Source of the DNA: Bacillota bacterium
GTDB lineage: Bacteria > Bacillota > Clostridia > Peptostreptococcales > Natronincolaceae
NCBI GenBank assembly: GCA_023387935.1
Contig: JAEWHG010000089.1
Coordinates: 1 to 44,017, forward strand
DNA: 44,017 bases
Direction of reading: 5' to 3'
In this document: in pieces, positions 25,377 through 33,290 of the stretch
How the letters are laid out: each line of letters begins with the position of its first letter
How positions within the stretch are numbered: the stretch's first letter is position 1
The notes under the pieces: generated by a model
What the model saw: only the letters and a program-made list of their open reading frames with translations
The model's database searches: none
What the model was told of the DNA's origin: nothing
Translations under genes and position numbers: made by a program

Positions 25377-26498
25377 ATGGCAAAAAAACAGCCTCAGGAT
25401 TTTATTCTACTTATTTCCGTATGTATGCTGGTTATTATTGGCATCATTATGGTATTTAGTTCTAGCTACTCATATACTTTAGTTAATATGAATGATGGAT
25501 ATCATTACTTAAAAAGGGTTCTGGTATGGGCTACTGTAGGTACTTTTTCTATGATTTTTTTCTCAAAAGTAAACTATTGGCATTGGTCAAAATATGCAAA
25601 TTTCGCTTTTTTTACAAGTATTGTGCTATTAGTGTTAGTATTAACTCCATTAGGTATCGAAAGGAATTACGCACAAAGATGGTTAGGTATAGGAGAATCC
25701 TTAACATTTATGCCTTCAGAGGTTGCAAAATTTGCAGCTATAATATTTATACCGACTAGTATTAGTCGTAAAAAAGAAAAAATGCAAACTTTATCACAGG
25801 GGATAGTTCCGTACTTGTTAATTATAGGACTATACTTTGGATTAATTTATGCACAGCCAGATTTTAGTACTGCCTTTGTAGTAGTTGTTATGATTTTTGC
25901 CATGGTCTTTGTAGGAGGCATTAAATTCTCACATTTTATGGCTATAGCTGGAGCGGGGGTCACTGCATTAGTTTCGCTGCTTATGTATATTTTTCTAAGC
26001 GGAGGTGGATATAAAGCAGAAAGGATTACAGCTTTTTTAGATCCATGGAAAGATCCAACAGATACCGGATTTCAAGTGATACAATCTCTATTAGCTATAG
26101 GTACGGGTGGAATATTTGGTAGAGGTCTAGGTAGAAGTGTACAAAAACATTTTTATTTACCGGAGCCACAAAATGATTTTATATTTTCAATTATTGCAGA
26201 AGAATTAGGTTTTATTGGTGGCGTAACTGTTATTCTTTTATTTATGATTTTAATATGGAGAGGTATAAAAATTGCTATGAGTGCACCAGATATGCTAGGA
26301 TGCCTTATGACTACAGGCGTTATCACTATGATAGCTGTTCAGGTTATGATTAATATTGCTGTTACAACATCATCTATGCCTGTTACAGGTATGCCACTTC
26401 CTTTTATTAGCTATGGAGGAAGCTCTTTGGTTATTTTTATGTCGGCCATAGGAATTGTGCTAAATATATCGAAACATACTAACTTAGACAGGAGCTGA
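25377..26498 (+). CDS. spoVE: SEDS-family peptidoglycan glycosyltransferase (SpoVE/FtsW)
   Basis: 373 aa, about ten TM segments. SEDS hallmarks are present: MVFSSSYSYTL after TM1, the LTFMPSEVAKFAAIIFIP region, AQPDFSTAFVVVVMIF with the essential Asp in TM5-6, GRGLGRSVQKHFYLPEPQNDFIFSIIAEELGF, and GMPLPFISYGGSSL near the C-terminus. SEDS proteins polymerise lipid II together with a class B PBP, here probably SpoVD. In Bacillus the dcw-located copy is sporulation-specific SpoVE while FtsW lies elsewhere. In this organism the copy could be the vegetative FtsW, so the symbol rests on synteny. The SD gggggt (25366-25371) is at the murD end, and murG starts 2 nt after the stop. Confidence 0.92.
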   Translation: MAKKQPQDFILLISVCMLVIIGIIMVFSSSYSYTLVNMNDGYHYLKRVLVWATVGTFSMIFFSKVNYWHWSKYANFAFFTSIVLLVLVLTPLGIERNYAQRWLGIGESLTFMPSEVAKFAAIIFIPTSISRKKEKMQTLSQGIVPYLLIIGLYFGLIYAQPDFSTAFVVVVMIFAMVFVGGIKFSHFMAIAGAGVTALVSLLMYIFLSGGGYKAERITAFLDPWKDPTDTGFQVIQSLLAIGTGGIFGRGLGRSVQKHFYLPEPQNDFIFSIIAEELGFIGGVTVILLFMILIWRGIKIAMSAPDMLGCLMTTGVITMIAVQVMINIAVTTSSMPVTGMPLPFISYGGSSLVIFMSAIGIVLNISKHTNLDRS

Positions 26499-26500
26499 AG

Positions 26501-27607
26501 ATGATGAGAGTGATTTTGAGTGGTGGAGGTACTGGTGGACATATTTATCCAGCGATATCTATTGCCAACAAAATTAAAGAAAAATATCCAAGTGCAGAAA
26601 TATTATTCATTGGTACTGAAAAAGGTATGGAAAGTGATGTAGTACCTAAGGCAGGCTATCCAATAAAATTTGTTACAGTAAGCTATTTAAAAAGAAAAAT
26701 TTCCATGCACAATATAAAGAGTGCAGGAATGCTTTTTAAAGGAATAATAGAAGCAAGAAAAATAATAAAAGATTTTAGACCGGATATTGTTATAGGTACG
26801 GGTGGGTTTGTATGTGGACCTGTGGTTTATATGGCAGCTAAATTAGGCATTAAAACTATAATTCACGAGCAAAATGTTTTTCCTGGGCTTACGAATCGTA
26901 TTTTAGATCGATATGTAGATAAGATTGCACTTAGCTTTAAGGAAGCAGAAAAATATTTTAAAAGTAAGAATAAACTAGTGGTTACAGGGAATCCAATACG
27001 AGCAGAGTTTTTTAGCATTACAAAGGAAATGGCTAAGGAAAAATATGGAACTGAATCAAATATTCCTCTTGTACTTGTTGTAGGTGGCAGTGGAGGAGCT
27101 TTAAAAATAAATAATGCTGTTATAGAAATACTGAAGAAAAATAAGCCTAAAGACTATAAACTTCTGTTAGTTACTGGAAAGAGATTATATGATGACACTA
27201 TGAAGAACATCAATATATCTGATTTAGCAAATAATCATGAAGTTATGCCTTACATTAATGATATGCCTGTAGCTGTAAATGCATCAGATTTAATTGTATG
27301 TAGTGCAGGGGCAATCACTATTTCTGAGATTACAGCAGTAGGTAAACCTGCAATACTGATACCTAAAGCTCATACAGCTGAAAATCACCAGGAGTACAAT
27401 GCAAATGCTATGGCAAGTAAAGGAGCAGCAGTAGTGATACGAGAAGAAGAGTTAAGTGGAGAAATATTAAATAAAAAAATCGATGAAATATTAAATAACA
27501 GAGAAATCCTAAGAGCCATGGGAGATGCCAGTAGAGAAGAAGGTATTATTGACGCAGCAGATCGTATATATAATGAAATAGAATCTCTTCTAAGAAAGAA
27601 TAATTAA
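26501..27607 (+). CDS. murG: UDP-N-acetylglucosamine--N-acetylmuramyl-(pentapeptide) pyrophosphoryl-undecaprenol GlcNAc transferase
   Basis: 368 aa GT28 enzyme. The N-terminal G loop is SGGGTGGHIYPA, and a second Gly-rich loop is GTGGFVCGPV. The acceptor/lipid patch contains HEQNVFPGLTNR. In the C-terminal GT-B domain, VVGGSGGALKIN and SAGAITISEITAVGKPAILIP with HQEYNA bind UDP-GlcNAc. It converts lipid I to lipid II at the inner membrane face. Two adjacent ATGs (26501, 26504) are possible; ggag at 26491-26494 fits either. It is followed by 104 bp of leader in which the murA ribosome binding site can be masked. Confidence 0.97.
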   Translation: MMRVILSGGGTGGHIYPAISIANKIKEKYPSAEILFIGTEKGMESDVVPKAGYPIKFVTVSYLKRKISMHNIKSAGMLFKGIIEARKIIKDFRPDIVIGTGGFVCGPVVYMAAKLGIKTIIHEQNVFPGLTNRILDRYVDKIALSFKEAEKYFKSKNKLVVTGNPIRAEFFSITKEMAKEKYGTESNIPLVLVVGGSGGALKINNAVIEILKKNKPKDYKLLLVTGKRLYDDTMKNINISDLANNHEVMPYINDMPVAVNASDLIVCSAGAITISEITAVGKPAILIPKAHTAENHQEYNANAMASKGAAVVIREEELSGEILNKKIDEILNNREILRAMGDASREEGIIDAADRIYNEIESLLRKNN

Positions 27608-27611
27608 GACA

Positions 27612-27703
27612 CACCTTCAGAACTATTGCATATTATGTTTATATATTTGTTTTTTGATACATACTGTGCAATTTTAAATAAATATTTATTAGTTCTGGAG
27701 GTG
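27612..27703 (+). promoter_or_regulatory. Structured murA leader with SD-masking 14-bp helix
   Basis: caccttcagaacta (27612-27625) is complementary to tagttctggaggtg (27690-27703), 14 pairs with a single U-G. The right arm includes the whole murA SD (ggaggtg, 27697-27703). Inside the 64-nt loop, ttgca (27626-27630) can pair with tgcaa (27667-27671), stacking on the main helix. No T tract follows, so translational rather than transcriptional control is suggested. Confidence 0.6.
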
Positions 27704-27711
27704 ACTGGATA

Positions 27712-28965
27712 ATGAGTAAACTCATTATTTGCGGTGGTAATAGAATTGGTGGAGAAATCAGAGTAGGTGGTGCTAAAAATTCTGTTTTACCAATTCTAGC
27801 TGCTACTGTATTAAATGGTGGTGTGAATGTTGTTCATGATATACCGAAGCTTTTAGATGTAGATATTATGGAAAGAATATTAACATCTTTAGGGTGCTCA
27901 ATCAAAAGGGAAAATGGAACTATTGTTGTAGATTCGAGGGAACTGAACAACTATGAAATACCAGAAGATTTAGTTAGAGAAATGAGATCCTCAATTATTT
28001 TTCTAGGAGCTATGCTCTCCAGATGTGGGAAGGTAAAAATTAGTTATCCTGGAGGTTGTGAAATTGGCCCAAGACCTATTGACTTACACTTAAAGTCCTT
28101 ACGTGAAATGGGTGCAAAAATAGAGGAAAAACACGGATTTTTAACTTGTGAAGCTACTAAATTAAGAGGCTGTGATATTCAATTAGATTTTCCTAGCGTG
28201 GGAGCTACAGAAAATATAATGTTAGCTGCAGTATTTGCCAGTGGAACTACTACTATTAGAAATGCTGCTAGAGAACCGGAGATTATCGATTTAGAAAATT
28301 TTTTGAATGCTATGGGAGCAAGAGTTTCTGGTGCTGGAACTGCAACTATCCATATAGAAGGTGTGAAAAAACTGTATGATGTAGAACATAATATAATACC
28401 GGACAGAATTGTTGCAGGAACTTATTTAATAGCTACAGCTATTACAAAAGGTGAAATTGTTTTAAAAAATGTAATACATGAGCATTTGCAATCAATTTTA
28501 TACAAACTAAGAGAATGTGGATGTATGGTCCAAATCTATAATCACAGCTTAAAGCTAATAGCTCCTAAAGAAATCAAAGCTGTGGAATCAATTAGAACCT
28601 TACCCTATCCTGGATATCCGACAGATATGCAAGCTCAAATGATGGCTTTAATGACATTAAGTGATGGAATATCAATAATTACTGAAAATATATTTGAAAA
28701 TCGATATAAGCATGCAAATGAATTAACGAGAATGGGTGCTAATATAAAAGTAGATGGACGGATAGCTGTTGTTAAGGGTGTGTCTAAATTAAGTGGTGCT
28801 ACAGTAGTGGCACAAGATTTGCGAGGCGGAGCGGCATTAATATTAGCTGGTTTAGCTGCAGATGGCACCACAATTGTGGAAAATATAAAGCATATAGAAC
28901 GAGGTTACGAAAATATACAGGATATTTTAAGTACATTAGGCGCAAAAATAAAAAAGGATAATTAA
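27712..28965 (+). CDS. murA: UDP-N-acetylglucosamine 1-carboxyvinyltransferase
   Basis: 417 aa, the complete EPT (MurA) alpha/beta inside-out barrel. The N-terminus contains VGGAKNSVLPILAATVL with the conserved Lys-Asn. The catalytic loop is SYPGGCEIGPRPIDLH with C116, the phosphoenolpyruvate-binding and fosfomycin-target Cys. PSVGATENIMLAAVFASG and DLRGGAALILAGLAADG are also canonical. It carries out the first committed step of peptidoglycan synthesis. Clostridia often have two MurA paralogues; this is the dcw-linked one. The SD ggaggtg is 9 nt before the ATG and lies in the 14-bp helix of the leader, so translation may be regulated separately from murG. Confidence 0.97.
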   Translation: MSKLIICGGNRIGGEIRVGGAKNSVLPILAATVLNGGVNVVHDIPKLLDVDIMERILTSLGCSIKRENGTIVVDSRELNNYEIPEDLVREMRSSIIFLGAMLSRCGKVKISYPGGCEIGPRPIDLHLKSLREMGAKIEEKHGFLTCEATKLRGCDIQLDFPSVGATENIMLAAVFASGTTTIRNAAREPEIIDLENFLNAMGARVSGAGTATIHIEGVKKLYDVEHNIIPDRIVAGTYLIATAITKGEIVLKNVIHEHLQSILYKLRECGCMVQIYNHSLKLIAPKEIKAVESIRTLPYPGYPTDMQAQMMALMTLSDGISIITENIFENRYKHANELTRMGANIKVDGRIAVVKGVSKLSGATVVAQDLRGGAALILAGLAADGTTIVENIKHIERGYENIQDILSTLGAKIKKDN

Positions 28966-28997
28966 AGCATTTATTGAATTTAATATAATTATATATT

Positions 28998-29018
28998 AGA
29001 GCGGCATTATGCTGCTCT
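28998..29018 (+). other. Small hairpin between murA and divIB
   Basis: agagcggc (28998-29005) pairs with gctgctct (29011-29018), one G-U, loop attat. No T tract follows, so termination is unlikely. It overlaps the upstream ATG at 29009, another reason to reject that ATG as the divIB start. Confidence 0.45.
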
Positions 29019-29062
29019 TAATATCCGGTTTTATTGGACAAGGTATGAAGGTAGGGGATAAA

Positions 29063-29845
29063 ATGGCCACTAAAGAAAGATATATTGAAAAAAGAAAAAG
29101 AATACGAAAAATAAAAATGAAAATTTCAAGTATATTATTTGCCATTGTATTTATATTTTGGGGAATATATTACTTATTACAGTCCGATATAATGAACTTA
29201 AAGGAAATTGTGGTCAATGGTAATGAACAAGTGAAAGTGGAGGAAATTATAAATATTTCTAATTTAGTTACAAATAAAAATATATTTAAATATAATTTAG
29301 AGGAAATAGAAAGTGCTATAGAAACTCATGCATATATTAAAGATGCAAAGGTAGGGAGAAAACTTCCTAAAACTATTACAATTGAAGTGAAGGAAAGAGC
29401 AGAATATGCTATAATACCTTATATGGGTTCTTATATATATATAGATGAAGAAAATGTAGCCCTTAGGGCTGGGGATAGTTATATTGCTAATGACCATATT
29501 ATAATTACTGGAGTAGAATTTAAAAGTTTCAAAACGGGAGAAAAGATTGAGGCTGCCAATGATAAAGCTTTAAAATCTGCTTTAGATATATTGAAGGCAG
29601 CTAAATTGACTTCTATTTTTGATATGATTTCTGAAATTAATATTAGTGAAGAAAACAATATACGTTTAATAACTATAGATGGTGGCGATGTATGGTTAGG
29701 TGAAGGAAAAGAACCTGCATACCTTATGGTGGCTTTAGATGAAATATTAATTAATCTATATACTAAAAATATCAGGAATGTTGTAATAGATATGAGATAT
29801 GAGGGGAATATTTCCGTAATGGATAGGAACACATGGGAGGAGTAA
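29063..29845 (+). CDS. divIB: Cell division protein DivIB/FtsQ with POTRA domain
   Basis: 260 aa bitopic protein: a short very basic cytosolic tail (KERYIEKRKRIRKIKMK), one TM (about residues 19-37), a POTRA domain starting at MNLKEIVVNGNEQVKVEEII, then the FtsQ beta domain (KTITIEVKERAEYAIIPY) and a gamma tail. DivIB/FtsQ links FtsL and DivIC and controls septal peptidoglycan synthesis. The ATG at 29063 is chosen because ggtagggg (29049-29056) precedes it and translation then begins at the basic tail. ATG 29045 or 29009 would add a few residues without an SD. It is separated by only 3 nt from the first DUF881 gene. Confidence 0.9.
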   Translation: MATKERYIEKRKRIRKIKMKISSILFAIVFIFWGIYYLLQSDIMNLKEIVVNGNEQVKVEEIINISNLVTNKNIFKYNLEEIESAIETHAYIKDAKVGRKLPKTITIEVKERAEYAIIPYMGSYIYIDEENVALRAGDSYIANDHIIITGVEFKSFKTGEKIEAANDKALKSALDILKAAKLTSIFDMISEINISEENNIRLITIDGGDVWLGEGKEPAYLMVALDEILINLYTKNIRNVVIDMRYEGNISVMDRNTWEE

Positions 29846-29848
29846 GAT

Positions 29849-30574
29849 ATGAAAGATCTAAAAGGAAAGGTTGCCTTAGGAGCCCTTTGTACTATTTTAG
29901 GCGTTGGTATATCGATGCAGTTTAAAACTGTAAATAGAGATACGGGTGGAGTTTTATCTGCACAAAAAGCACAACAATTAGCCTTGGAGTTAAAAGAGCT
30001 AAGAAACGAAAAAGCGGGCTTGACGGAGGAGCTTACACAACTAGAAATCAGATTAAAGGAATATGAATTATCAGAAGCAGATGAAAGTTTTATTATTAAG
30101 AATTTAAAAAATGATTTGGAAAAATATCAAGTAATATCTGGATATAAAACTGTAGAAGGACCAGGTATTACGATTACAATAGATGATCCGATACAAACAC
30201 ATTTAGGTGAAGGTGATGGCAGCACTATTATGTATAATTATGATCTTCTTCTAAGTGTTATTAATGTTTTAAATGGAGCAGGGGCAGAAGCTATTTCAAT
30301 AAATGATCAGAGATATACTTCAAACACTGAAATTTACTATAGTTCTAACTCTGTACTAATTAATTCTGTACCTATGCTACCGCCATTTAATATAAAAGCA
30401 GTGGGTGATGCAGAATCCTTAGAGGCGGCTTTGAATATGCGTTTCGGTATTGTTGAATTACTGAGAGAATATAATCTGCAAGTTAATGTTAAAAAAGAAA
30501 ATAATATTGTAATACCTCGCTATAATAAGACAACAAACTTCCAATACGCAAAGCCGATAGATGCCACTTCTTAG
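29849..30574 (+). CDS. DUF881 family protein (YlxW/YlxX-like), first paralogue
   Basis: 241 aa. N-terminal TM (about residues 7-24), a coiled coil (about 36-88, AQQLALELKELRNEKAGLTEELTQ...), then a DUF881 domain with VEGPGITITIDDP, NYDLLLSVINVLNGAGAEAISINDQRYTSNTE and PPFNIKAVGDAESLEAAL. B. subtilis ylxW and ylxX lie at the same place before sbp and ftsZ. The function is unproven; a division-linked or membrane scaffold role is inferred from synteny. It is followed 18 nt later by a second, divergent DUF881 gene, giving a tandem pair. Confidence 0.9.
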   Translation: MKDLKGKVALGALCTILGVGISMQFKTVNRDTGGVLSAQKAQQLALELKELRNEKAGLTEELTQLEIRLKEYELSEADESFIIKNLKNDLEKYQVISGYKTVEGPGITITIDDPIQTHLGEGDGSTIMYNYDLLLSVINVLNGAGAEAISINDQRYTSNTEIYYSSNSVLINSVPMLPPFNIKAVGDAESLEAALNMRFGIVELLREYNLQVNVKKENNIVIPRYNKTTNFQYAKPIDATS

Positions 30575-30592
30575 AAAGGGGAGGGCCTAATA

Positions 30593-31315
30593 ATGAAAAC
30601 ACAGTTAAATAAAATAGTAATTATTCCTTTGTTTATTATTCTTGGATTTTTTATAGCTTTTCAATTAAAAAATGTGGAAGGTGACTATAGCTTTGTAACC
30701 TTAAACACAATAGCTGACCTTAAAAATATGGTTAGAAGAGAGCAAGAAGAAGTTTCCAATATTAAAGAACTTATTGTTTCTAATAAAAACAAACTTATTG
30801 AATATGAAAAAGCGATTCAAGAGGGCGGAAGTATAAAGGATGTTTTAGAAAAAGAAAATCAACTACTTAAAACAATTGGTGGTTTTACAGATTTAGAAGG
30901 GCCTGGAGTTATTATTAAGCTTAGTGATAGCGAAAGAGAACTATATGAGTGGGAGGATCCTAACAATTTAGTTATACATGATTTGGATGTTCTTAGAGTA
31001 GTAAATGCTTTGAAAATAGCAGGAGCTGAGGCCTTATCTATTAATGGGCAAAGAATAATGAGTACTTCTGAAATAAAGTGTGCTGGAGCTACTATCACAA
31101 TTAACAATTACACCTATGGACAGCCCTTTATAATAAAGGCAATTGGGAATCCAGATACTTTAGGTGCTGCAGTTAAGTCGCCAGATTCGTACGTTACTCT
31201 TTTAAAGGATGTTTATAATTTAGGAGTAGAAGTAGAGGTATATGATCATGTAAGAATTTCTAAATACCATAATAATATTATGTGGAAATATTTAAAACCA
31301 AAGGAAGGTGAATAG
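30593..31315 (+). CDS. DUF881 family protein, second paralogue
   Basis: 240 aa with the same plan as the gene before: TM at about residues 8-24, a coiled coil (about 40-90), and a DUF881 domain (LEGPGVIIKLSDSE, HDLDVLRVVNALKIAGAEALSINGQRIMSTSEIKCAG, PFIIKAIGNPDTLGAAV). Overall identity with the first copy is modest but the domain motifs line up one to one, so the pair is an old duplication and could form a heteromer through the coiled coils. The SD gggaggg (30579-30585) precedes it. The sbp ATG follows 1 nt after its TAG. Confidence 0.9.
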   Translation: MKTQLNKIVIIPLFIILGFFIAFQLKNVEGDYSFVTLNTIADLKNMVRREQEEVSNIKELIVSNKNKLIEYEKAIQEGGSIKDVLEKENQLLKTIGGFTDLEGPGVIIKLSDSERELYEWEDPNNLVIHDLDVLRVVNALKIAGAEALSINGQRIMSTSEIKCAGATITINNYTYGQPFIIKAIGNPDTLGAAVKSPDSYVTLLKDVYNLGVEVEVYDHVRISKYHNNIMWKYLKPKEGE

Positions 31316-31316
31316 A

Positions 31317-31670
31317 ATGATCTTTGCAATACTAGGCTTAATGCTAGGACTTTTCTTAGGTCTGAAGCTAGATATAACATATCCAGCTAAATACGCTTTA
31401 TATATTTCAGTTGCAATTTTAGCCTCTCTAGATTCAGTTTTTGGAGCAGTACGTGCAATGCTTGAAAATAAATTTAATACTGAGATATTTGTATCTGGTT
31501 TCTTTGGCAATGCTATTTTGGCTGGATTTTTAGCCTATATAGGGGACCGACTTGGAGTTCCCTTGTATTATGCAGCAATTTTTGCTTTTGGAGGCAGACT
31601 TTTCCAGAATTTTGCTATTATTCGTAGGCACTTACTAGATAAAATTAGGTCTAGATCAACCATAAAATAA
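31317..31670 (+). CDS. sbp: Small basic family membrane protein (Sbp)
   Basis: 117 aa with three to four TM segments: the beginning FAILGLMLGLFLGLKLDI, then YALYISVAILASLDSVFGAVRAMLENKF, followed by FVSGFFGNAILAGFLAYIGDRLGVPLYYAAIFAFGGRLFQNFAIIRR. This matches the small basic protein encoded before ftsZ in Bacillus and Clostridia. The function is unknown. The ATG at 31317 is favoured over the GTG at 31308 because aaggaaggtg (31301-31310) then has normal spacing and the N-terminus is the conserved MIFAILGL-type start. It ends the divIB-DUF881-DUF881-sbp run. Confidence 0.88.
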   Translation: MIFAILGLMLGLFLGLKLDITYPAKYALYISVAILASLDSVFGAVRAMLENKFNTEIFVSGFFGNAILAGFLAYIGDRLGVPLYYAAIFAFGGRLFQNFAIIRRHLLDKIRSRSTIK

Positions 31671-31961
31671 GCTGGGTTAAGAGACTCAACAATTAGAAGT
31701 AAAAAATAGGGCTTAGGTTGTAATTTTTCTATTTTTAATTATTAAGAACGAAATTTTACATATTATTGATAATAAAAAAAGGAAATTCGATATTTTTGTT
31801 GAATTAATCTATAGTTTATAAAAGTTTACAGATTACATATCTTACTAATGAAAAATCCAACTTTATAATTTTATTTGGATTTAATATTTACACAAGATAA
31901 CCGTGGAGTATACCATGGCATAAACCGAATATAGCTATTTACATAACAAGGGGGTAATATT
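31671..31961. other. AT-rich gap before ftsZ
   Basis: 291 bp without an ORF. A weak stem aaaaatag (31702-31709) / ctattttt (31729-31736) could end the sbp transcript. TATAAT at 31864-31869 is a possible ftsZ -10, but no good -35 stands 16-18 bp upstream. The rest shows no repeat or riboswitch-like core. Confidence 0.4.
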
Positions 31962-33077
31962 GTGTTGGAATTCGATATGAATATGGAGCCATTCGCTAAT
32001 ATTAAGGTAATTGGTGTTGGCGGAGGAGGAAATAATGCAGTAAATCGCATGATAGAGTCGGGATTAAGAGGAGTGGAGTTTATTTCTGTAAATACGGATA
32101 AGCAAGCTTTATTCACCTCTAAGGCTGAGCATAAATTGCAAGTAGGAGAAAAGCTTACTAGAGGCTTAGGTGCTGGAGCTAATCCTGAAATTGGAAAGAA
32201 GGCAGCAGAGGAAAGTAGAGAGGATATTGCCCAATTACTTCAAGGGGCAGATATGGTATTTATTACTTCTGGAATGGGTGGTGGAACTGGTACAGGAGCT
32301 GCGCCTATTGTTGCAGAAATTGCTAAAGAGTTAGGTATACTTACAGTTGGAGTAGTAACGAAGCCTTTTACTTTTGAAGGAAAAAGAAGAATGTTACATG
32401 CAGAGCAAGGTGTACAAGAGTTAAAGAATCGTGTGGATACTTTGGTGACGATACCAAACGATCGATTACTTCAAGTAATTGAAAAGAGAACAACTATGCT
32501 AGAGGCTTTTAAAATAGCAGATGATGTATTGATGCAGGGTGTTCAAGGTATTTCAGATTTAATTGCTGTGCCAGGACTTGTTAATCTCGACTTTGCTGAT
32601 GTTAAGACAATTATGTCAGAGCAAGGTTTAGCCCATATGGGTATAGGTAAAGCAAGTGGTGAAAATAGAGCTGCTGAAGCAGCAAGACAAGCGATTCAAA
32701 GTCCATTATTAGAAACATCAATTGCAGGTGCCAAAGGAGTTCTTTTAAATATTACAGGTGGATCTAATTTAGGGTTACTTGAAGTTAATGAGGCAGCTGA
32801 GCTAGTAGCACAGGCTGCTGATCAAGATGCAAATATTATTTTTGGTGCAGTAATTAATGAAGATTTAAAGGATGAAATTAGAATAACTGTAATTGCTACA
32901 GGATTTGATAATGACTTGGTAAGGATGATAGATACAAAAGAAAAAGATATTTTCAAGAAAACTGAAACCAAAGGAACCGCTGATGCAGATGAAGTCGCTG
33001 CTACAATTGAAGAAGATACAAGAAATGATAGAAATGAAGATCTAGATATCCCGATCTTCCTTAGAAGAAAAAGATAG
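31962..33077 (+). CDS. ftsZ: Cell division protein FtsZ
   Basis: 371 aa tubulin homologue that polymerises into the Z ring. Motifs: IKVIGVGGGGNNAVNRMI (T1), the GTP signature GGGTGTG (106-112), NTDKQAL, RVDTLVTIPNDRLLQV, and the T7 region VPGLVNLDFADVKTIM with the catalytic Asp. After an acidic linker (about 330-360) the C-terminal peptide is DIPIFLRRKR, the consensus docking site for partners such as SepF or EzrA. The GTG start has aaggggg (31948-31954) upstream; TTG 31965 is an alternative. No ftsA gene precedes it, so membrane tethering probably depends on SepF encoded elsewhere. Confidence 0.97.
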   Translation: MLEFDMNMEPFANIKVIGVGGGGNNAVNRMIESGLRGVEFISVNTDKQALFTSKAEHKLQVGEKLTRGLGAGANPEIGKKAAEESREDIAQLLQGADMVFITSGMGGGTGTGAAPIVAEIAKELGILTVGVVTKPFTFEGKRRMLHAEQGVQELKNRVDTLVTIPNDRLLQVIEKRTTMLEAFKIADDVLMQGVQGISDLIAVPGLVNLDFADVKTIMSEQGLAHMGIGKASGENRAAEAARQAIQSPLLETSIAGAKGVLLNITGGSNLGLLEVNEAAELVAQAADQDANIIFGAVINEDLKDEIRITVIATGFDNDLVRMIDTKEKDIFKKTETKGTADADEVAATIEEDTRNDRNEDLDIPIFLRRKR

Positions 33078-33102
33078 TATTTAGACAACTTAAAAATAAT
33101 TC

Positions 33103-33134
33103 AGAAAGACCAAAACTTAAGTTTTGGTCTTTTT
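33103..33134 (+). terminator. Rho-independent terminator after ftsZ
   Basis: Stem agaaagaccaaaac (33103-33116) / gttttggtcttttt (33121-33134), loop ttaa, one G-U near the base, with the T tract in the right arm. It ends the division cluster and separates it from spoIIGA. Confidence 0.85.
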
Positions 33135-33175
33135 CTATAACATTTTTCAACTTTAAACGAAATATAAAGTATTTT

Positions 33176-33222
33176 TTCGACTTCAGATAATGACAAAAAA
33201 ATAATATACAATCCTATATAAT
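33176..33222 (+). promoter_or_regulatory. spoIIG-type promoter with long spacer and Spo0A-box-like sites
   Basis: -35-like ATGACA (33190-33195) and perfect -10 TATAAT (33217-33222) are 21 bp apart. In B. subtilis spoIIG the sigma-A elements are also abnormally far apart (22 bp) and need Spo0A~P. TGACAAA (33191-33197, one mismatch to TGNCGAA) overlaps the -35, and TTCGACT (33176-33182) is a reverse-orientation box with one mismatch. Confidence 0.6.
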
Positions 33223-33290
33223 ATACATAAATAAGAAAAAAATGAATAGTTCTATATTAAATAGAATATGTCCCTATAGGAGGGGAATAA

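Noticed and set aside
27608..27711. T-box or transcription attenuator upstream of murA
   Set aside because: No terminator T tract and no T-box sequence; the structure fits SD masking only.
29009..29062. Longer DivIB starting at ATG 29009
   Set aside because: That ATG lies in a hairpin without SD; 29063 has ggtagggg upstream.
31864..31869. TATAAT as an ftsZ promoter
   Set aside because: No -35 resembling TTGACA at 16-18 bp; in this AT-rich sequence such hexamers are frequent by chance.
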